A stretch of 64,000 bases of DNA from positions 372,001-436,000 of the forward strand of contig VNWV01000007.1 of assembly GCA_009801085.1 (NCBI GenBank), written 5' to 3'. Shown here piece after piece: positions 30,440-41,571 of this stretch; position 1 is the stretch's first letter, and the number at the start of each line of letters is the position of its first letter. The DNA is from Lasiodiplodia sp. COLG20 (lineage: Eukaryota; Ascomycota; Dothideomycetes; Botryosphaeriales; Botryosphaeriaceae). The notes under the pieces are model-generated. The model was not told the origin of the DNA and did no database searches. It saw nothing but the letters and a program-made list of their open reading frames with translations. The position numbers and the translations under genes are program-made.

Positions 30440-32161
30440 GTTCTGGTATTGCATCGCGTCTTCCTGCAACCTCCAATCTTGACGGTGCTGAAGTTCGCCC
30501 TTCAGATAATGCCAGTTTTCATCGTCTTCTTCCTCGTCGCTCGAGTCCGACGAGATGTCATCTGGATCGACGAGGTCAAAGCCTCTGACCAACCTTGCCG
30601 ATGCCTTGGCGCTAGAGGCGAACATCTCTTGCGACCTTTCGAAGCCCATCTTCTTCCGGAGGCTCTTTGGAGTATGCTTGGTCTCCTTGACCTTCAGGTT
30701 GACCGGCTTCGGCGTGTATGAATGGACGTGGAGCTTTTGCTCCGCCTCGGGCCTTTCATTCGCCAATTGTTTGACGATCGCGGCAGCTTCCTCGTCCGTC
30801 TGGAATTCAAGTCAGTACAGGCATCGTAGTGCACGATGAAGCTTTACTTACGATGCAAAGCTCTCGGAAATTTATAGCTGCTGCTGAGACCTCCTTGTTG
30901 ACCTCCCTTTCAAGATACTGGATGTGGCCAGCGACAACGCGTGCGTCCTCCTCATCCTCAAACTCTTCCTCCATCAACTTGGCTATGTCGTTGAATTTGA
31001 GAGCAATTGAATCATATTTGGAGGCGATGAGACGGGCCAGGTGGTTGCATCCCACCTGGAAGGCGTAGTCGAGCCATTCCAGGCTCAGGACTGCGTTGGG
31101 GTTGGGGGTAAGCTTGCATTTCTCGAGAGCCTTGAGCGGATTGAGGCCTTTCTTCGCTGCGGCTGCCATCTCCATGACCGCTCCATCAATGTCAGTTATC
31201 TTCATGCCCATCCGCATGACTTGGCGGACGAAAGCGCACGTGGCGATGAGGCCTCTTTCGTCGAGGCGATAGCCCCTCTTGACGAGTAAGGCATGGGCAA
31301 GATTCCAGTTGACACCCTCTTCAGCCATCCAGGCCAGCATTTTCTTCTTCTTGGGTACCAGATGGTACCAGTTGCCTGCCCATCTGCCCAGGTGGACGGG
31401 CGGCGCCAGTTCTTGATCACTGGCTGCAAGCCAGCGGAATGCGATGTTCGTGGCAGGGCGGTCCTCAGGAGGCAGGGATAGGCCTTGGGGGTACGTCGTT
31501 GGTCCTATAGGTTGGGCGATCGCGACGGACACACCGGCGGCTTTCGAAATGAGGGCCAAGGTGTCTTCCTCATCCGAGACGACGAATTGGTCTCGGTCGG
31601 CGGGATGGTACGTTTTCTGGGATGGCTCTTGGAAGACATCCTGATCGCCTAGCTGGCGAATCTGTCCGGCTAATTCTTCGAGCGTAGGGAATTTCTTCTG
31701 TGTGGCCACCGAGAGCCATTTCAGGCCCTCGAAAAAGGCGTCGTCGATGGTGGGAGACCACATCCAAAACCAGTCGGTGGGAACGTACGGAATCGGAGGG
31801 CGCTTGAAACCCTCGCACTCAAGCGCTGGATACTGCACCAGCATGCTCTTGGGCGACTTGTAAAGGTTGGTGGCACGGCGGGAGAGCTGCATTCGTGTCA
31901 GTAGTATTAATTTCTAGAGACAGCGCATTGACATACAGGGTGGTGCGAGATTGTAAACGAAGTGCCATCGAACGAGAAGGTGTACTTCGCAGCCTGGCTC
32001 GGGTCGCGCTCAAGCTCCATCGTCCAGTGCGGTGGCAGCGGACCGAACTTCTGCAGAGACTGCAAGATGAGCTTTTCACTGTTGGAGTATCGCTCAAGGC
32101 GGCGCTGTTCCCGCTGGAGAGCGGCGTCGGCGTCACTGGCAACCCTGGAAAAGTTCGGCAT
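30377..32161 (-). CDS. Unrecognised 560-aa protein
   Basis: Exons 32161-31937, 31886-30852 and 30799-30377 join with GT-AG introns at phase 0 and give 560 aa. The start MPNFSRVASDADAALQREQR leads into a charged helix, then a folded region rich in aromatic residues (YVPTDWFWMWSPTIDDAFFEG) and a long helical middle. Near the C-terminus is an acidic patch (DISSDSSDEEEDD), and the last residues are basic (TKRRRLG) and come from the 23-nt repeat. No signal peptide or membrane segment is present; the acidic patch and basic tail would suit a nuclear protein. I do not recognise the family. The gene is divergent from the SF1 helicase, about 1.4 kb away, and they could share control elements. Confidence 0.75.
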
Positions 32162-33549
32162 GATTTCGTGGCTCGGTGCGGTGAGGATGAGGGTGAGAGT
32201 GGTCGGGTGCAGTAGAGTTTTATGCCCAAGTGGTAGAGCACGGCTGTCGGGCGGGAGGTCGGGTGTGTGCCTGTAAGAGGCCAAACGTGTGTCTTGAACA
32301 ATCTCAATAGAGTCTTGAGAAGATATGGATTTTGCTTGCGTGTCGATCGAGAGTTGTCCACAACGTACATGCCATGGCGGCTAGAGCACCATGGGCGGCC
32401 CGGCGTGGAAAGTGAGTTGAGTTGCAGTAGCGGACCGCGGCGAAGAATCCTGCCGGGTTGCGGTGCGAGAGGCTGTCTGAGAAACGCAACGGTTAGCTCT
32501 AGGCGTGTACAAAGCGTTGGGCGTTTGTGTGGAGGAGCATAAAGCTTTACCTGCGGGCCCGAATCGATATAAAAAAACCGTGGCCTCGCAGTTAGAATCT
32601 TTAGAAGGCCCAAGAGCCTCAGGCTAGACGTAACTATGCCACCGTGGATGCACGCAGTGTAAGCTGCCTTCTCATATCCGCAAGCACGTGAAGCTCACCT
32701 AGGCAGACATTAGTTCACATGCGCAGGCACAAGGGCCTGCGGCCGAACACCTTCGAGCGGCTGCGGCAGTGGCGGAATCTCGGCGAGATTCTAGCAGCTC
32801 GCGTGGCTGCCTGAAGGAGCTCTTGTAACCCATCTTGTTGTGGTTGCCGACTCTGCTTCCCGACACCGCCAGCTTCAACTGCGCCGCCTTGCATCCACGA
32901 CGCGCACCGAAGAGGTCAAGCTCGACGGGTATTCTCCAGGCTACTTCAATACTCATCATTGACTCCTGTCGTGAGATACTCGCCGCGAGCGTCTCATCGG
33001 CGAAGCTCCACGACCCGCTGACAACTCGACATCGCCGAGCTCACTTCGACCGCGTTGAGCAACGTTCCCGCTTCTGTGAGCACCACCGCGAGCCCAACAG
33101 CCTACTGCTTGAGGGAGCGAAGATCTTGTTGCGAGGTAAGTTTTGCCTACTATGTGCTGCGCTCTAGATCTTCCAACGCTGACTTGATTCAAACAGCATC
33201 TTTCACCGCAGCCAGGTCGAGCTCACCCGCAAAACCGCGCGCCCTGACAAGCTCGTGCTCGCGCTTCCGACAGTCTGGCACAGGTATATTCTTCAACTCA
33301 CAGTGCGCGGACCAGCTTACTAACACTCACTTCTGCAAGCTGAACCCGCGTCCGAGAAACCCGGCACTGTTCCTAAGCAGCTGCCACGCAACATCTCCAC
33401 ACTTTTGGTAATCCCAGCTCTGAATAGTTGCGAACAGCGTCTAGTACGGTCAGCTAGTGCAGGTATACTTGCTAACACTCACTTCGGTAGCCCAATCTAC
33501 GTCCGACAAACTCAGCATTGCCGCGCAACGGTTGCCGGCGAATATAAGC
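32162..33549. other. Divergent region with intron-like leader exons of the helicase gene
   Basis: The left part is promoter for the 560-aa gene (minus strand). From about 32820 the plus strand looks like a spliced leader: a GTAAGT donor at 33136 with CAG acceptor at 33196, a GTATAT donor at 33284 with a CTAAC branch site and AAG acceptor at 33339, and a GTAATC donor at 33408 with an acceptor at 33462 or 33490. If these are removed, an open frame runs through to the helicase ATG. The leader could therefore be an N-terminal extension or just a spliced 5' UTR. Two intron-exon borders here are near-copies of each other. Confidence 0.45.
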
Positions 33550-36441
33550 ATGGCTCAGCAAAAGCCCTGGCAGTCAAATGCTCTGACGAGCCTCCTGAAC
33601 GCGCGCTTGTGTCTACCCGCCCCCGAAGTGCCAGAGGATCATGTGGAGGCTGTCGAGTTAGACGCGGCCCTTGAGTTAGCCCCCTTCACTGGCACAATCC
33701 GAATGCCGCCCTGGCTCGAAAGCAGGTCTATGACATCCTTCGACGAGCCGCTCGAGAAAAAGGGCCAACGCGCCGGGTGGAAGGCAGCTGTAATCTTCAC
33801 AGAGTTTGGCGCCTTGGGGTCGCTCACTGAAAATACCGTTCGCCTCCAACTGCGGTCGGACGCACTGTTGCCGTCCATAAGGGTGAAATTCGGCGACTCT
33901 GAAAGCGCAGAGGGAGCCGTTGTTTTCGACTTCGACCCAGATGTTTTTGGAACTACCTACCAAGAGGTTTCACCGAACTCGGCAGAGGCGCGCGACATAT
34001 TCGAGCGCCTGACCTGCGAAGAGGTTGAACTCGCCGAGAGTGACACCTTGGTCAAGATCTCCCTCAACCCGTCAGAAGAGTTCGGTCACTGGATATCCAA
34101 GAATGCAAGGCCTCCGACTCTTGTCAAGATTTCCATGAGAGGGCAGCAGATGCATATTCCGGTTGTAGAAAGGAGCAAGCTGTATCATAGCCGCGACGCC
34201 CACCTGATGCTGCTACGCGCTGCACTCAAGACCGCAGGAGTGCAGATCTGGTTGCCCACACCTAAAAACTTTGCGTCCTGGAACAGATTGATGCTTTCCC
34301 GCACACTCAGTCCCGGTGAGCCCAACAACATGTGGGCTTACACGCAGCTACCACTGGTAGTGGGTGACCGCCTCGACAAGTTTCGCGCTTTCCTCCACCG
34401 CCGCGACGAGCTTCCAGTTCCTCCCTTTCTCCGCATCAAAGAATCGGTCAACGACTGGCGGCAGTGCGCTCAATGGTTGAGCCCTGCTAACCCCCGGACC
34501 ATATACCCAACCAGCAGCTGCTTTCTCAATGTTCAGCTCCCAGCTTTGCTGGCGGAGTACTCCGCGCGCTCACGCCGACTCGATGGGATCTACAACCTTG
34601 GTGTCTTGCACCAGGGCTTCGTTGAAAACGGCTGGGAGCCCAACACCGTTCGCGTCAACATCATGGTTCAGGGTGACCCGACAATTGGTGGTTACCTGCC
34701 GGTCCCACGACCAGGCACTCTTGTCGAGTGCTTCCTAGCCAATGATCCAGACAGAACTCCCAGTAGCTCACTCAGGGGATACGTCGAAGGTATTTCTGCC
34801 AGTGGAGTCGAGTTCATGTTTCATTCGCCGGCACGCGGAACCAGCTTGGGGTCCCACGACATGATTGTCAGCGTAAAGAAGCCGGATAAGGAGCTTGACA
34901 CAACTTACGAGGCTTGTGTCCAGGCGATGGAAGTTCCTACTACTTTCGAGGGAAATGGCTGGTTCTCAATCAAGAAGCTACTGTTAGCCATCCCATCCGG
35001 ACCGGCGCCATGCCTCTTCAGGCATTGGCAGAGAAGCTCCTCTTTGGATGCCGAGGAGCAATTTCTGGTTGAGAGCCGACTGCTGGCCAACAGAGCCACC
35101 CTGTCGAAGACGCAAATGCTCGCCCACGACACGCTGGTTTTCGGCCGTCCAGAGACGTCGTGTGTCATTATCCGCGGCGCCCCGGGCACCGGAAAGACAC
35201 ACACCCTCTGTACCATACTAGACTCGGTCAATGCTATGGGATATAAGGTGCTTCTCGCAGCGAAGTCGGACAATACCGTTGACGGCTTCACAGCACGTGC
35301 AGTAAAAAGGCTTGGTTGCAATCGACAGGTCAGACGTTTCTTTACGCCCGGGGCCTATAGAGCCTACGCGTCGACCAGAATGCCATCGAAGTTGATCACC
35401 GAGGCTCAGAATGAGAAGAGTCTGGCCTGGGGCGCTCGGGTCACCGAGCAAGATGCGATGGAGGGTATCGCGGTTTGCTGTTGCTCCGTGTTCGACGCCC
35501 CCACCCTGACCAAGGCTGGCTTTCACCCCGACATCGTCATCGTCGATGAGATGTCCCTCGTCACCGAGGCTGAACTATGCACCGTCTTGGTTGCTGCGTC
35601 AGGCTCACTTCGCTCAGTTGTCCTGGCCGGAGACCCTCACCAGCCCCAAGATCCACTGGCCTCGGAAGGCACCAGCCCTTTCCACTCGCAACTGGCATTT
35701 CAGCCACTGCAACGGTTCCTTGCAGCCAACAAGGAGCTGTCGGCAGTTTGCCTGCAGGAATGCTATCGGCTACCGGCGGAACTTGGCGAATTCACCAACA
35801 AACTTCTCCCGCCGGATGAGCGTCTGGTCTTCATGAGGCGCGACGAGTCACCGTTGGTGAAGAAGGTCTGGGCCGCGCTGAGGAGTGGTAGGCTTCCCTT
35901 CGGAATTGCCTACCAAAGACAGAGGGAGTTCTTTATAAACGTCAACTCCTACAGCCGTCAGCAGCCTCGGGGCCACTCGTACACGAACGACGCAGGGGTC
36001 CAGCTCATTGTCGACAGTGTTCAGAACCTGGTCCAACTGTTGGGCGTGGGTCAAAACGACATCGCTGTGATCACCCTCTACTCGTACGACGCCGTATGTC
36101 TCCGCAGGGAACTCCGCAGCCGTGGCCTCTCGCTGGTGGACGTTTCCGTCACCACCAGATACAACGGCAGGGAGCGGCCGATCGTCTTCGCTCACAGCCC
36201 TAAGGCTGAGCCGCCCTCCTCAATCGTCACGACGGCCGATGTCAACCCCTTTGGCATCGCGATGGAGAAACAGATTCTGCTCCTTCACACGTCGAGGGCC
36301 GTGGATATGGCCTTTTACGTAGGCAATTTCAACAACTACCGGCAGTTGCTCAATACCCCCGATGTCAAACGCATGAAGAAGAAATATGATAACCTGAGGC
36401 TGTGGATCGACCACATCTACAGTTCCAACCGTCTGGTATGA
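33550..36441 (+). CDS. UPF1-like superfamily 1 helicase, diverged
   Basis: A single large exon from ATG 33550 gives 963 aa. Helicase motif I (GAPGTGKTHT) is at 543-552, motif II (VDEMSLVTEAEL) around Asp666-Glu667, motif III (GDPHQPQ) at 694-700, and the LQECYR element near 735-739. Motif V is altered (RYNGRERPIVFAHSP where UPF1-like proteins have FQGRE), and motif VI is reduced to LLLHTSRAVDMAF. The 540-residue N-terminal part has no zinc cluster and is unrecognised. Relatives unwind RNA or DNA using ATP; some act in RNA surveillance or silencing. The intact frame over nearly 1000 codons shows selection or recent arrival. The start could lie further 5' if the spliced leader is coding, since the frame stays open upstream. 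Confidence 0.85.
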   Translation: MAQQKPWQSNALTSLLNARLCLPAPEVPEDHVEAVELDAALELAPFTGTIRMPPWLESRSMTSFDEPLEKKGQRAGWKAAVIFTEFGALGSLTENTVRLQLRSDALLPSIRVKFGDSESAEGAVVFDFDPDVFGTTYQEVSPNSAEARDIFERLTCEEVELAESDTLVKISLNPSEEFGHWISKNARPPTLVKISMRGQQMHIPVVERSKLYHSRDAHLMLLRAALKTAGVQIWLPTPKNFASWNRLMLSRTLSPGEPNNMWAYTQLPLVVGDRLDKFRAFLHRRDELPVPPFLRIKESVNDWRQCAQWLSPANPRTIYPTSSCFLNVQLPALLAEYSARSRRLDGIYNLGVLHQGFVENGWEPNTVRVNIMVQGDPTIGGYLPVPRPGTLVECFLANDPDRTPSSSLRGYVEGISASGVEFMFHSPARGTSLGSHDMIVSVKKPDKELDTTYEACVQAMEVPTTFEGNGWFSIKKLLLAIPSGPAPCLFRHWQRSSSLDAEEQFLVESRLLANRATLSKTQMLAHDTLVFGRPETSCVIIRGAPGTGKTHTLCTILDSVNAMGYKVLLAAKSDNTVDGFTARAVKRLGCNRQVRRFFTPGAYRAYASTRMPSKLITEAQNEKSLAWGARVTEQDAMEGIAVCCCSVFDAPTLTKAGFHPDIVIVDEMSLVTEAELCTVLVAASGSLRSVVLAGDPHQPQDPLASEGTSPFHSQLAFQPLQRFLAANKELSAVCLQECYRLPAELGEFTNKLLPPDERLVFMRRDESPLVKKVWAALRSGRLPFGIAYQRQREFFINVNSYSRQQPRGHSYTNDAGVQLIVDSVQNLVQLLGVGQNDIAVITLYSYDAVCLRRELRSRGLSLVDVSVTTRYNGRERPIVFAHSPKAEPPSSIVTTADVNPFGIAMEKQILLLHTSRAVDMAFYVGNFNNYRQLLNTPDVKRMKKKYDNLRLWIDHIYSSNRLV

Positions 36442-37101
36442 GCATAGCTTCCCGCATCAGCACAGCTTCACAGTCGCCGTCAGACAGAATTAGAGTGCGG
36501 TAGATGATTCCGGGTTGACATCGGCACGACTGTTCCAGTTGTTGCCAAAAAACTTCAAGTTTGCTCACGAAGAAGGCACTACTGTCTTTATGTTACCAAC
36601 AAAAAAAAGGAGACAAAGAAACAGAAACAGAAATGAAGATTCAGATTGGGGTTTGCATGTCCGATGGGGTTTCTTTTCTTCCGGCTGAGGCTACTGAATC
36701 TTCTTGCGAGACTTCCACGATGGATATTTTGGACGACGATTGCTTCTTTTTCCAACATCGGCCAATAGCCATCTGATTTTCAGCAAGCGGCCAGTTCTGA
36801 CTCCGGTAGACTTTCCTGCACAGAGTAGATATCCTATTAAACAATTCATGCGTATTATGCAGATATCGTGAGACCAGCCTGGGAGTCCTCCAGGGTCTTT
36901 GAAGGGTAAAATACTGACAGAAGAACTTCAACCGCTGGAAATGCAAACTCGCGTGATTGTTGTCAAGCTACAGTGCCAGCCTGCCGCGGACGCTGAAAAA
37001 TCCCGCTGATGCTCGAAAATATTCTAACGAAGTTTAATTAACTTTAATCTAGCCTCCATTCCCTTTACTAAAATTCAATATCGTGAAATCGAATTGATAT
37101 T
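36442..37101. other. Convergent 3' flanks, AT-rich
   Basis: AT-rich sequence lies between the helicase stop and the broken SNF2 gene. The stretch 37020-37100 is the most AT-rich in the area (TTTAATTAACTTTAAT). No coding content is recognisable. Confidence 0.5.
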
Positions 37102-38558
37102 CTAGACTAGTTGATCTTTCATTTTCTGCATGATGTCTTTGAGCTCATTGTCTTGGGCCTCTGTAGCACGTAGCACGAACGTCTCTAGATTTATTGGGGG
37201 TATGCCGTCTCTATTACTCCTCTCACTCACTACCGAGGTGTACCGGCGTGAGAGGAGGATGTGCCGAAACATTTTTCTTTCAGAAGTGCGCCTTGGAGGG
37301 CCGGATCTTTTTTCTTCCCGATATGGTCGTAGATGGCGTTTACATGGCATTGAAGCAGAATGTCAGGATTATCCGTGTAGTTGTACGGGTTAACCGTTCC
37401 CTGATAGTTGAGCCTCTCCAGAGAAGCTTGCTTGACGACAGCCGAGACGATCCCCATGACGTCCGCGGGAGCGTTGGGCACGGGTATGCCTGTGATTGCC
37501 AACACCATATCTGTCTGCAGCTCGGTTATGGTGACCCAACCGGCAGACTTGGGCCCGCCCTTGATGTTGTGCGCCTCATCCATGATGAGGAGCGAGAATT
37601 GGTCTTGCAGGCAGTACCGCCAGTCCCTATAAAGTTCTGGCTTTCGAGGATCTGCAAGGAATTTTCTTCTGCCATGCCTTCGATACATAACGCCATAGGT
37701 AGAGAGTACGATTGCCTTTGAAGCTTGGTCATCCCCAGAGAAAATCTCGCTGTCATTTTCCAGGATGCCGTCCTTGGAAGACGAGTCGTAGATGTAGATG
37801 ATGAAGTCGCTCGGCAGGAGCTCTTTCAACTCTCGCTCCCACTCTTGGACGAGGTCTGCAGGGCAGACCACCAGCGTCGGCTTCCTGGTTGTTTCGCTGG
37901 AGTTGATCTGACGCTGGGCCAGCACGAAGTATGCACAGCCCCCCTGGCAGGTCTTGCCAAGGCCCATCGAGTCGGCTACGATGCAGCCCTTCAGACTCAA
38001 CAGATTCTTAACCGCCCAAGCGACCCCTTCGATCTGATGATCTTTCAGGAAACGTTTCGACAGCTTCATCCCTGGGATCCTAGGGTATGGCGCATCCACG
38101 GGAATGTGGAGGTATTCTTTAGCCTCCTCCAGCGTCAATCCAGGATCTGCATGACCCTCCACGAGCTTCATGACGTCCAGCTGGCTGTCTTGCTCCTCTT
38201 CTGACGTCTTCACGTAGGAGGCAAGATCTGTGGAGGAAACGCCGCTCTCGGTGTCTTCGCTCAGCTCCTCATCGAAGCGCCGAGCCAAGAGGAGTCTTTG
38301 GCGTCTCATGCCGGCATTACACAAGTCCGTGTCGCTTCGGGTGAGAGCAATGCGAGTCGGTTTGTTTGTGTTATCGAGGTTGAGAAGCGTATCGAAGAGG
38401 CGTCTCTTGTCTGGCGAAATCTCATCAAGATGAGCTCGAAGCGACGTGCGCTGTTCGTCTTCTGTCTTCTCCGAGTCATAACCATCCGAGATCTTCAGGT
38501 ATGTTCGAAGATCTTTTTCATGATTGTCAAGTTTCCGAGCACGAAGCAGCTCTCGTGA
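37102..38558 (-). pseudogene. SNF2-family ATPase, frameshifted and truncated
   Basis: The minus strand encodes an SNF2 N-terminal helicase lobe. LKDHQIEGVAWAVKNLL precedes motif I (ADSMGLGKT), then TLVVCPADLVQEWEREL (Ia), SLLIMDEAHNIKG (motif II, DEAH) and LAITGIPVPN (motif III, normally TGTPI.N). The frame stops after LLKEKCFGTSSSH, but one base over it continues as MFRHILLSRRYTSVV and then IPPINLETFVLRATEAQ, exactly what follows in relatives, so one A is missing from the A5 run at 37272-37276 (T5 on plus). The chain then ends at KDQLV with no C-terminal helicase lobe. The open frame begins after an in-frame stop at 38559-38561, so the 5' end is also unclear. It is probably a dead fragment of a chromatin or DNA-repair ATPase. 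Confidence 0.75.
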
Positions 38559-39375
38559 TCAGCCGAGGCATGGTGGTTGCGGGGAGTAGGGTCGAGGAAA
38601 GAGAGATTGAAAGGCGGGATTCCGAAAGCAGTCGCGGATATGCCACGGGAGCCATGGCGGAGTGAGCTCACTCGATGCACTCCAGCATGCATTGTGGTCC
38701 AGCAGAGGTGAGGCCGATAATGACGCTGGACCGTTGTTTTTGTGTTCCAGATCTTGATCAGATGCAAGGCGGAAGCGATTGGGATAGATTGGGCAATGGC
38801 ATAATGGAGTGTAAGGATGTGTGTGATAGCGAGCACTAGCGTAGTTGCGGCGGCTTAGGTAGAAAGAGAAGAGAGGATGTCGAGGAAGAATGGAAGGTGG
38901 TCGCAGTTTGCTGGATGATGGCGGGCTCGCGTAGACCGTGTCCGACTAAGCCAAAAGCGGCAAGCCATGCATACGCCCGACGACTCACCTCACCTGCACT
39001 GCTAAGATATCAACACCATGAAGATCTCTCCAAAAAGACAGTTTTCTCTAGCAGATACGGATGTGACGAGATTCGGCACAGCACTTCGAAGGTGAGATAC
39101 TTTAGTAATCGAACACGACCGCTAGCGCCTTACTGAATCGGGAAATGCACGTGGGCCGTGGGGGCCAAATTCTGTCGACCCGTTGAACCCGTGGCCTCGT
39201 GCATCTCCTCAGACTCTGAAGGCTTGACCTCGCGCCACGTCGCTCTCCACATCAACCAGATAGCACCAGCCGGTTCGCGTGGCTGTCACGTACGAATACC
39301 AATTCCAGTGGTGCGAAGCCGCGCGGCTCTGCCCTTGCCGAACCACCCGCTCACGTCCGCTTTTCTCATCTCACC
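38559..39375. other. Intergenic region; right edge of the accessory block
   Basis: This lies between the 5' side of the SNF2 remnant and the HET gene start. A minus-strand open frame at 38495-38836 overlaps the remnant's end but has no recognisable domain. No flanking repeats were found by eye. Confidence 0.45.
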
Positions 39376-41571
39376 ATGGCTCCGCTGCAACAGATACGAG
39401 GCCTCGATCGTCGGCGAAAAAGATCACTTGGCATTCAAGATATACCGGACCTCGTAAAGGACGACTCGGGCTCATTGGAAAGTCTCCAGCGCATGGGTAA
39501 GAATGCGCTCTAGCTACCCGGCGAAGACTGACATAGATAAGCTCTGGAGTCCATCCAGAAAGGACCACACAACACAAGTCTCTGCAAACCGTGTAAACAG
39601 TTACTGCAGTCACACCGTCTGCCACACCGTAGACATGCTGGTTTTGGCATGGACTACAAGAGGAGGAGGATGGGACCCAACTGTGAACATGAGCACCACG
39701 TCACACTTTCCGACCTGCGCGCCTGCAAAACCTGCGAGCTTTGCATTCTCATAAGCATCCTTATTTGCGAGGACACAAGTAGCACCTCCAAGCAAGAAAG
39801 CCCCTATAGGATCCAGCTCGTTAATGATGGAAGCAAGCCGCATCGCTATCTGAAGTTCAGTTTCAAAGAAGAAGGCGGGAAATGGACGGACAAGAAGATG
39901 ATCATTGCGTGTTGGGAGAGCTTCACGGGTATGAGCCATGCTATTATCTGAGGTTGATGAGCTTACTCTTTCGTAGATCACGTTTACGATGGCTTTCGCT
40001 CACTGGGACCTTCAACTGCTTCGAGGCAGACATTCGATCTCGTCGGCTCATGGTTGGAGGAATGCTTGGCCGAACACACGACGTGCAACCATGTCTCGGA
40101 CTTCTCGGCGCCGCTCCCTACGCGCCTTGTGGAGGTTGAGGCTGCAGATGCACACGAGCATCCAAAAGCCCGCCTCTGCTACGGAGAGTCGTTACCACCG
40201 AGCACCCCGTACGTGACATTGAGTCACTGCTGGGGGAAGGAGATATTTATGACGCTCACTTCCAGAACCGTGACTGACTGGATGGAAGCCCTGCCAACAG
40301 GAGACTTGCCTCAGACGTTTCGCGATGCCATGGTCATTACCCGAAGACTGGGATACCAGTATCTTTGGATTGATAGCCTGTGCATCATCCAGGACTCAGA
40401 GGAAGACTGGGTAAGAGAGGCTGGTAAGATGAGCGAAGTTTATCAACACTCGATTCTCACCATCTCCGCAACGGCCTCACAAAAAGCAAGTGATGGTTGC
40501 TTTCAACCGAGACCGCCGTATATGTTCCGACATTCAAGCACCGGCATACCAACAAGCTTCTGGAGCTTCGCTCCACGAGATCTGTGGGACCTTGGGGTGG
40601 AGAGTCGGCGAAGACTTGGGCTACCGTGCCGAGCTTGGGTACTCCAAGAGCGGGTGCTTTCGCGCCGCGTTTTGCATTATAGCTCGCTCGGCGTATTTTG
40701 GGAATGTGACAAGGTTCGAAGATCGGAGCTCGTTCCAGACCACTCGACGTGCCGCCAGTTTGCAGGGCTCTTGCAGCAACTCTCTACGACATCCCACGAA
40801 ACTCCATCTTCTGAATGGCACCGCCATTGGGCTGGCTTGGTGAAAGATTACTCCGAGCGTCAACTGACTTACCCCGATCGTGACAAGCTCGCTGCACTTT
40901 CCGGAGTTGCAAAGGCCTTCCAGTTTCAGCTGCACGAGGAGACGTATATTGCCGGCATGTGGAGTGATAAGGATGATCTTCTCCGGATGATGATGTGGTC
41001 AGCCATCAAGAAAAGCTTGAGGCGAACAAAACCAATTTACCGCGCACCATCCTGGTCATGGGCATCTCTGGATACTCCCGTGTCCACTCCGCTCTCCAGC
41101 TATGGGCATGATCTTGTTTCTTTTGTCAATATAAAGCATGCTCAAACAAAGCCTCTCAACTCAGCCGACCCGACTGGCCGCGTTGCAGATGGATTCATTA
41201 CTCTCGTGGGGTTTTGTATCCCTACTCTGTTAACTCTTGAAAGAGAAAAGACTCGGCTCAAGTTGGTGGGGAGGTATACAGCAAGTGCCCAGAAATTCTG
41301 GCAAAAGTGTCGGCCCACTGTAAAGCTGGACCACATTGAACCAGCCTCAAGCTTTCCGCGATGGCTGTGGTGCGTGCCATGGTTCTCGTACGACTTCGTG
41401 GCGCGTGACGACAAGCCTCGACATCGCGTCTCCTTCTTGCTCCTCGAGGGTGCAAGGCAAGGCGAACAGAATCCAAGGATCTTCAGAAGAATCGGCATGG
41501 TTGAAAACTGGAATTTTCCGTTAGCCTACAAGTGGGATTTGATGTACTACAAAGAGATGACAGTTGTTTGA
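39376..41571 (+). CDS. HET-domain protein (heterokaryon incompatibility)
   Basis: Exons 39376-39496, 39542-39928 and 39977-41571 give 700 aa with continuous frame; introns are 45 and 48 nt. The N-terminal part has a Cys/His-rich stretch (LCKPCKQLL... ACKTCELC) seen before the HET domain in this subgroup. The HET domain carries its three usual blocks: YVTLSHCWGK, YLWIDSLCIIQDSEEDW followed by SEVYQHSILTISATAS, and RAWVLQERVLSRRVLHY. A C-terminal region of about 250 residues includes APSWSWASLD, another constant feature. HET proteins act in nonself recognition and trigger cell death on fusion of unlike hyphae. This copy looks intact, unlike the one at the left end of the window. Confidence 0.92.

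Noticed and set aside
32220..32280. tRNA-like stretch (CCAAGTGGTAGAGCACGGC)
   Set aside because: It resembles a D arm, but no T arm with TTCRA or acceptor stem pairs with it.
27147..39375. The accessory block as a Starship-type giant element
   Set aside because: No tyrosine recombinase captain, no DUF3723 or patatin-like cargo and no terminal repeats were seen. The ferric reductase at 3.0-5.5 kb is far away and set among housekeeping genes.
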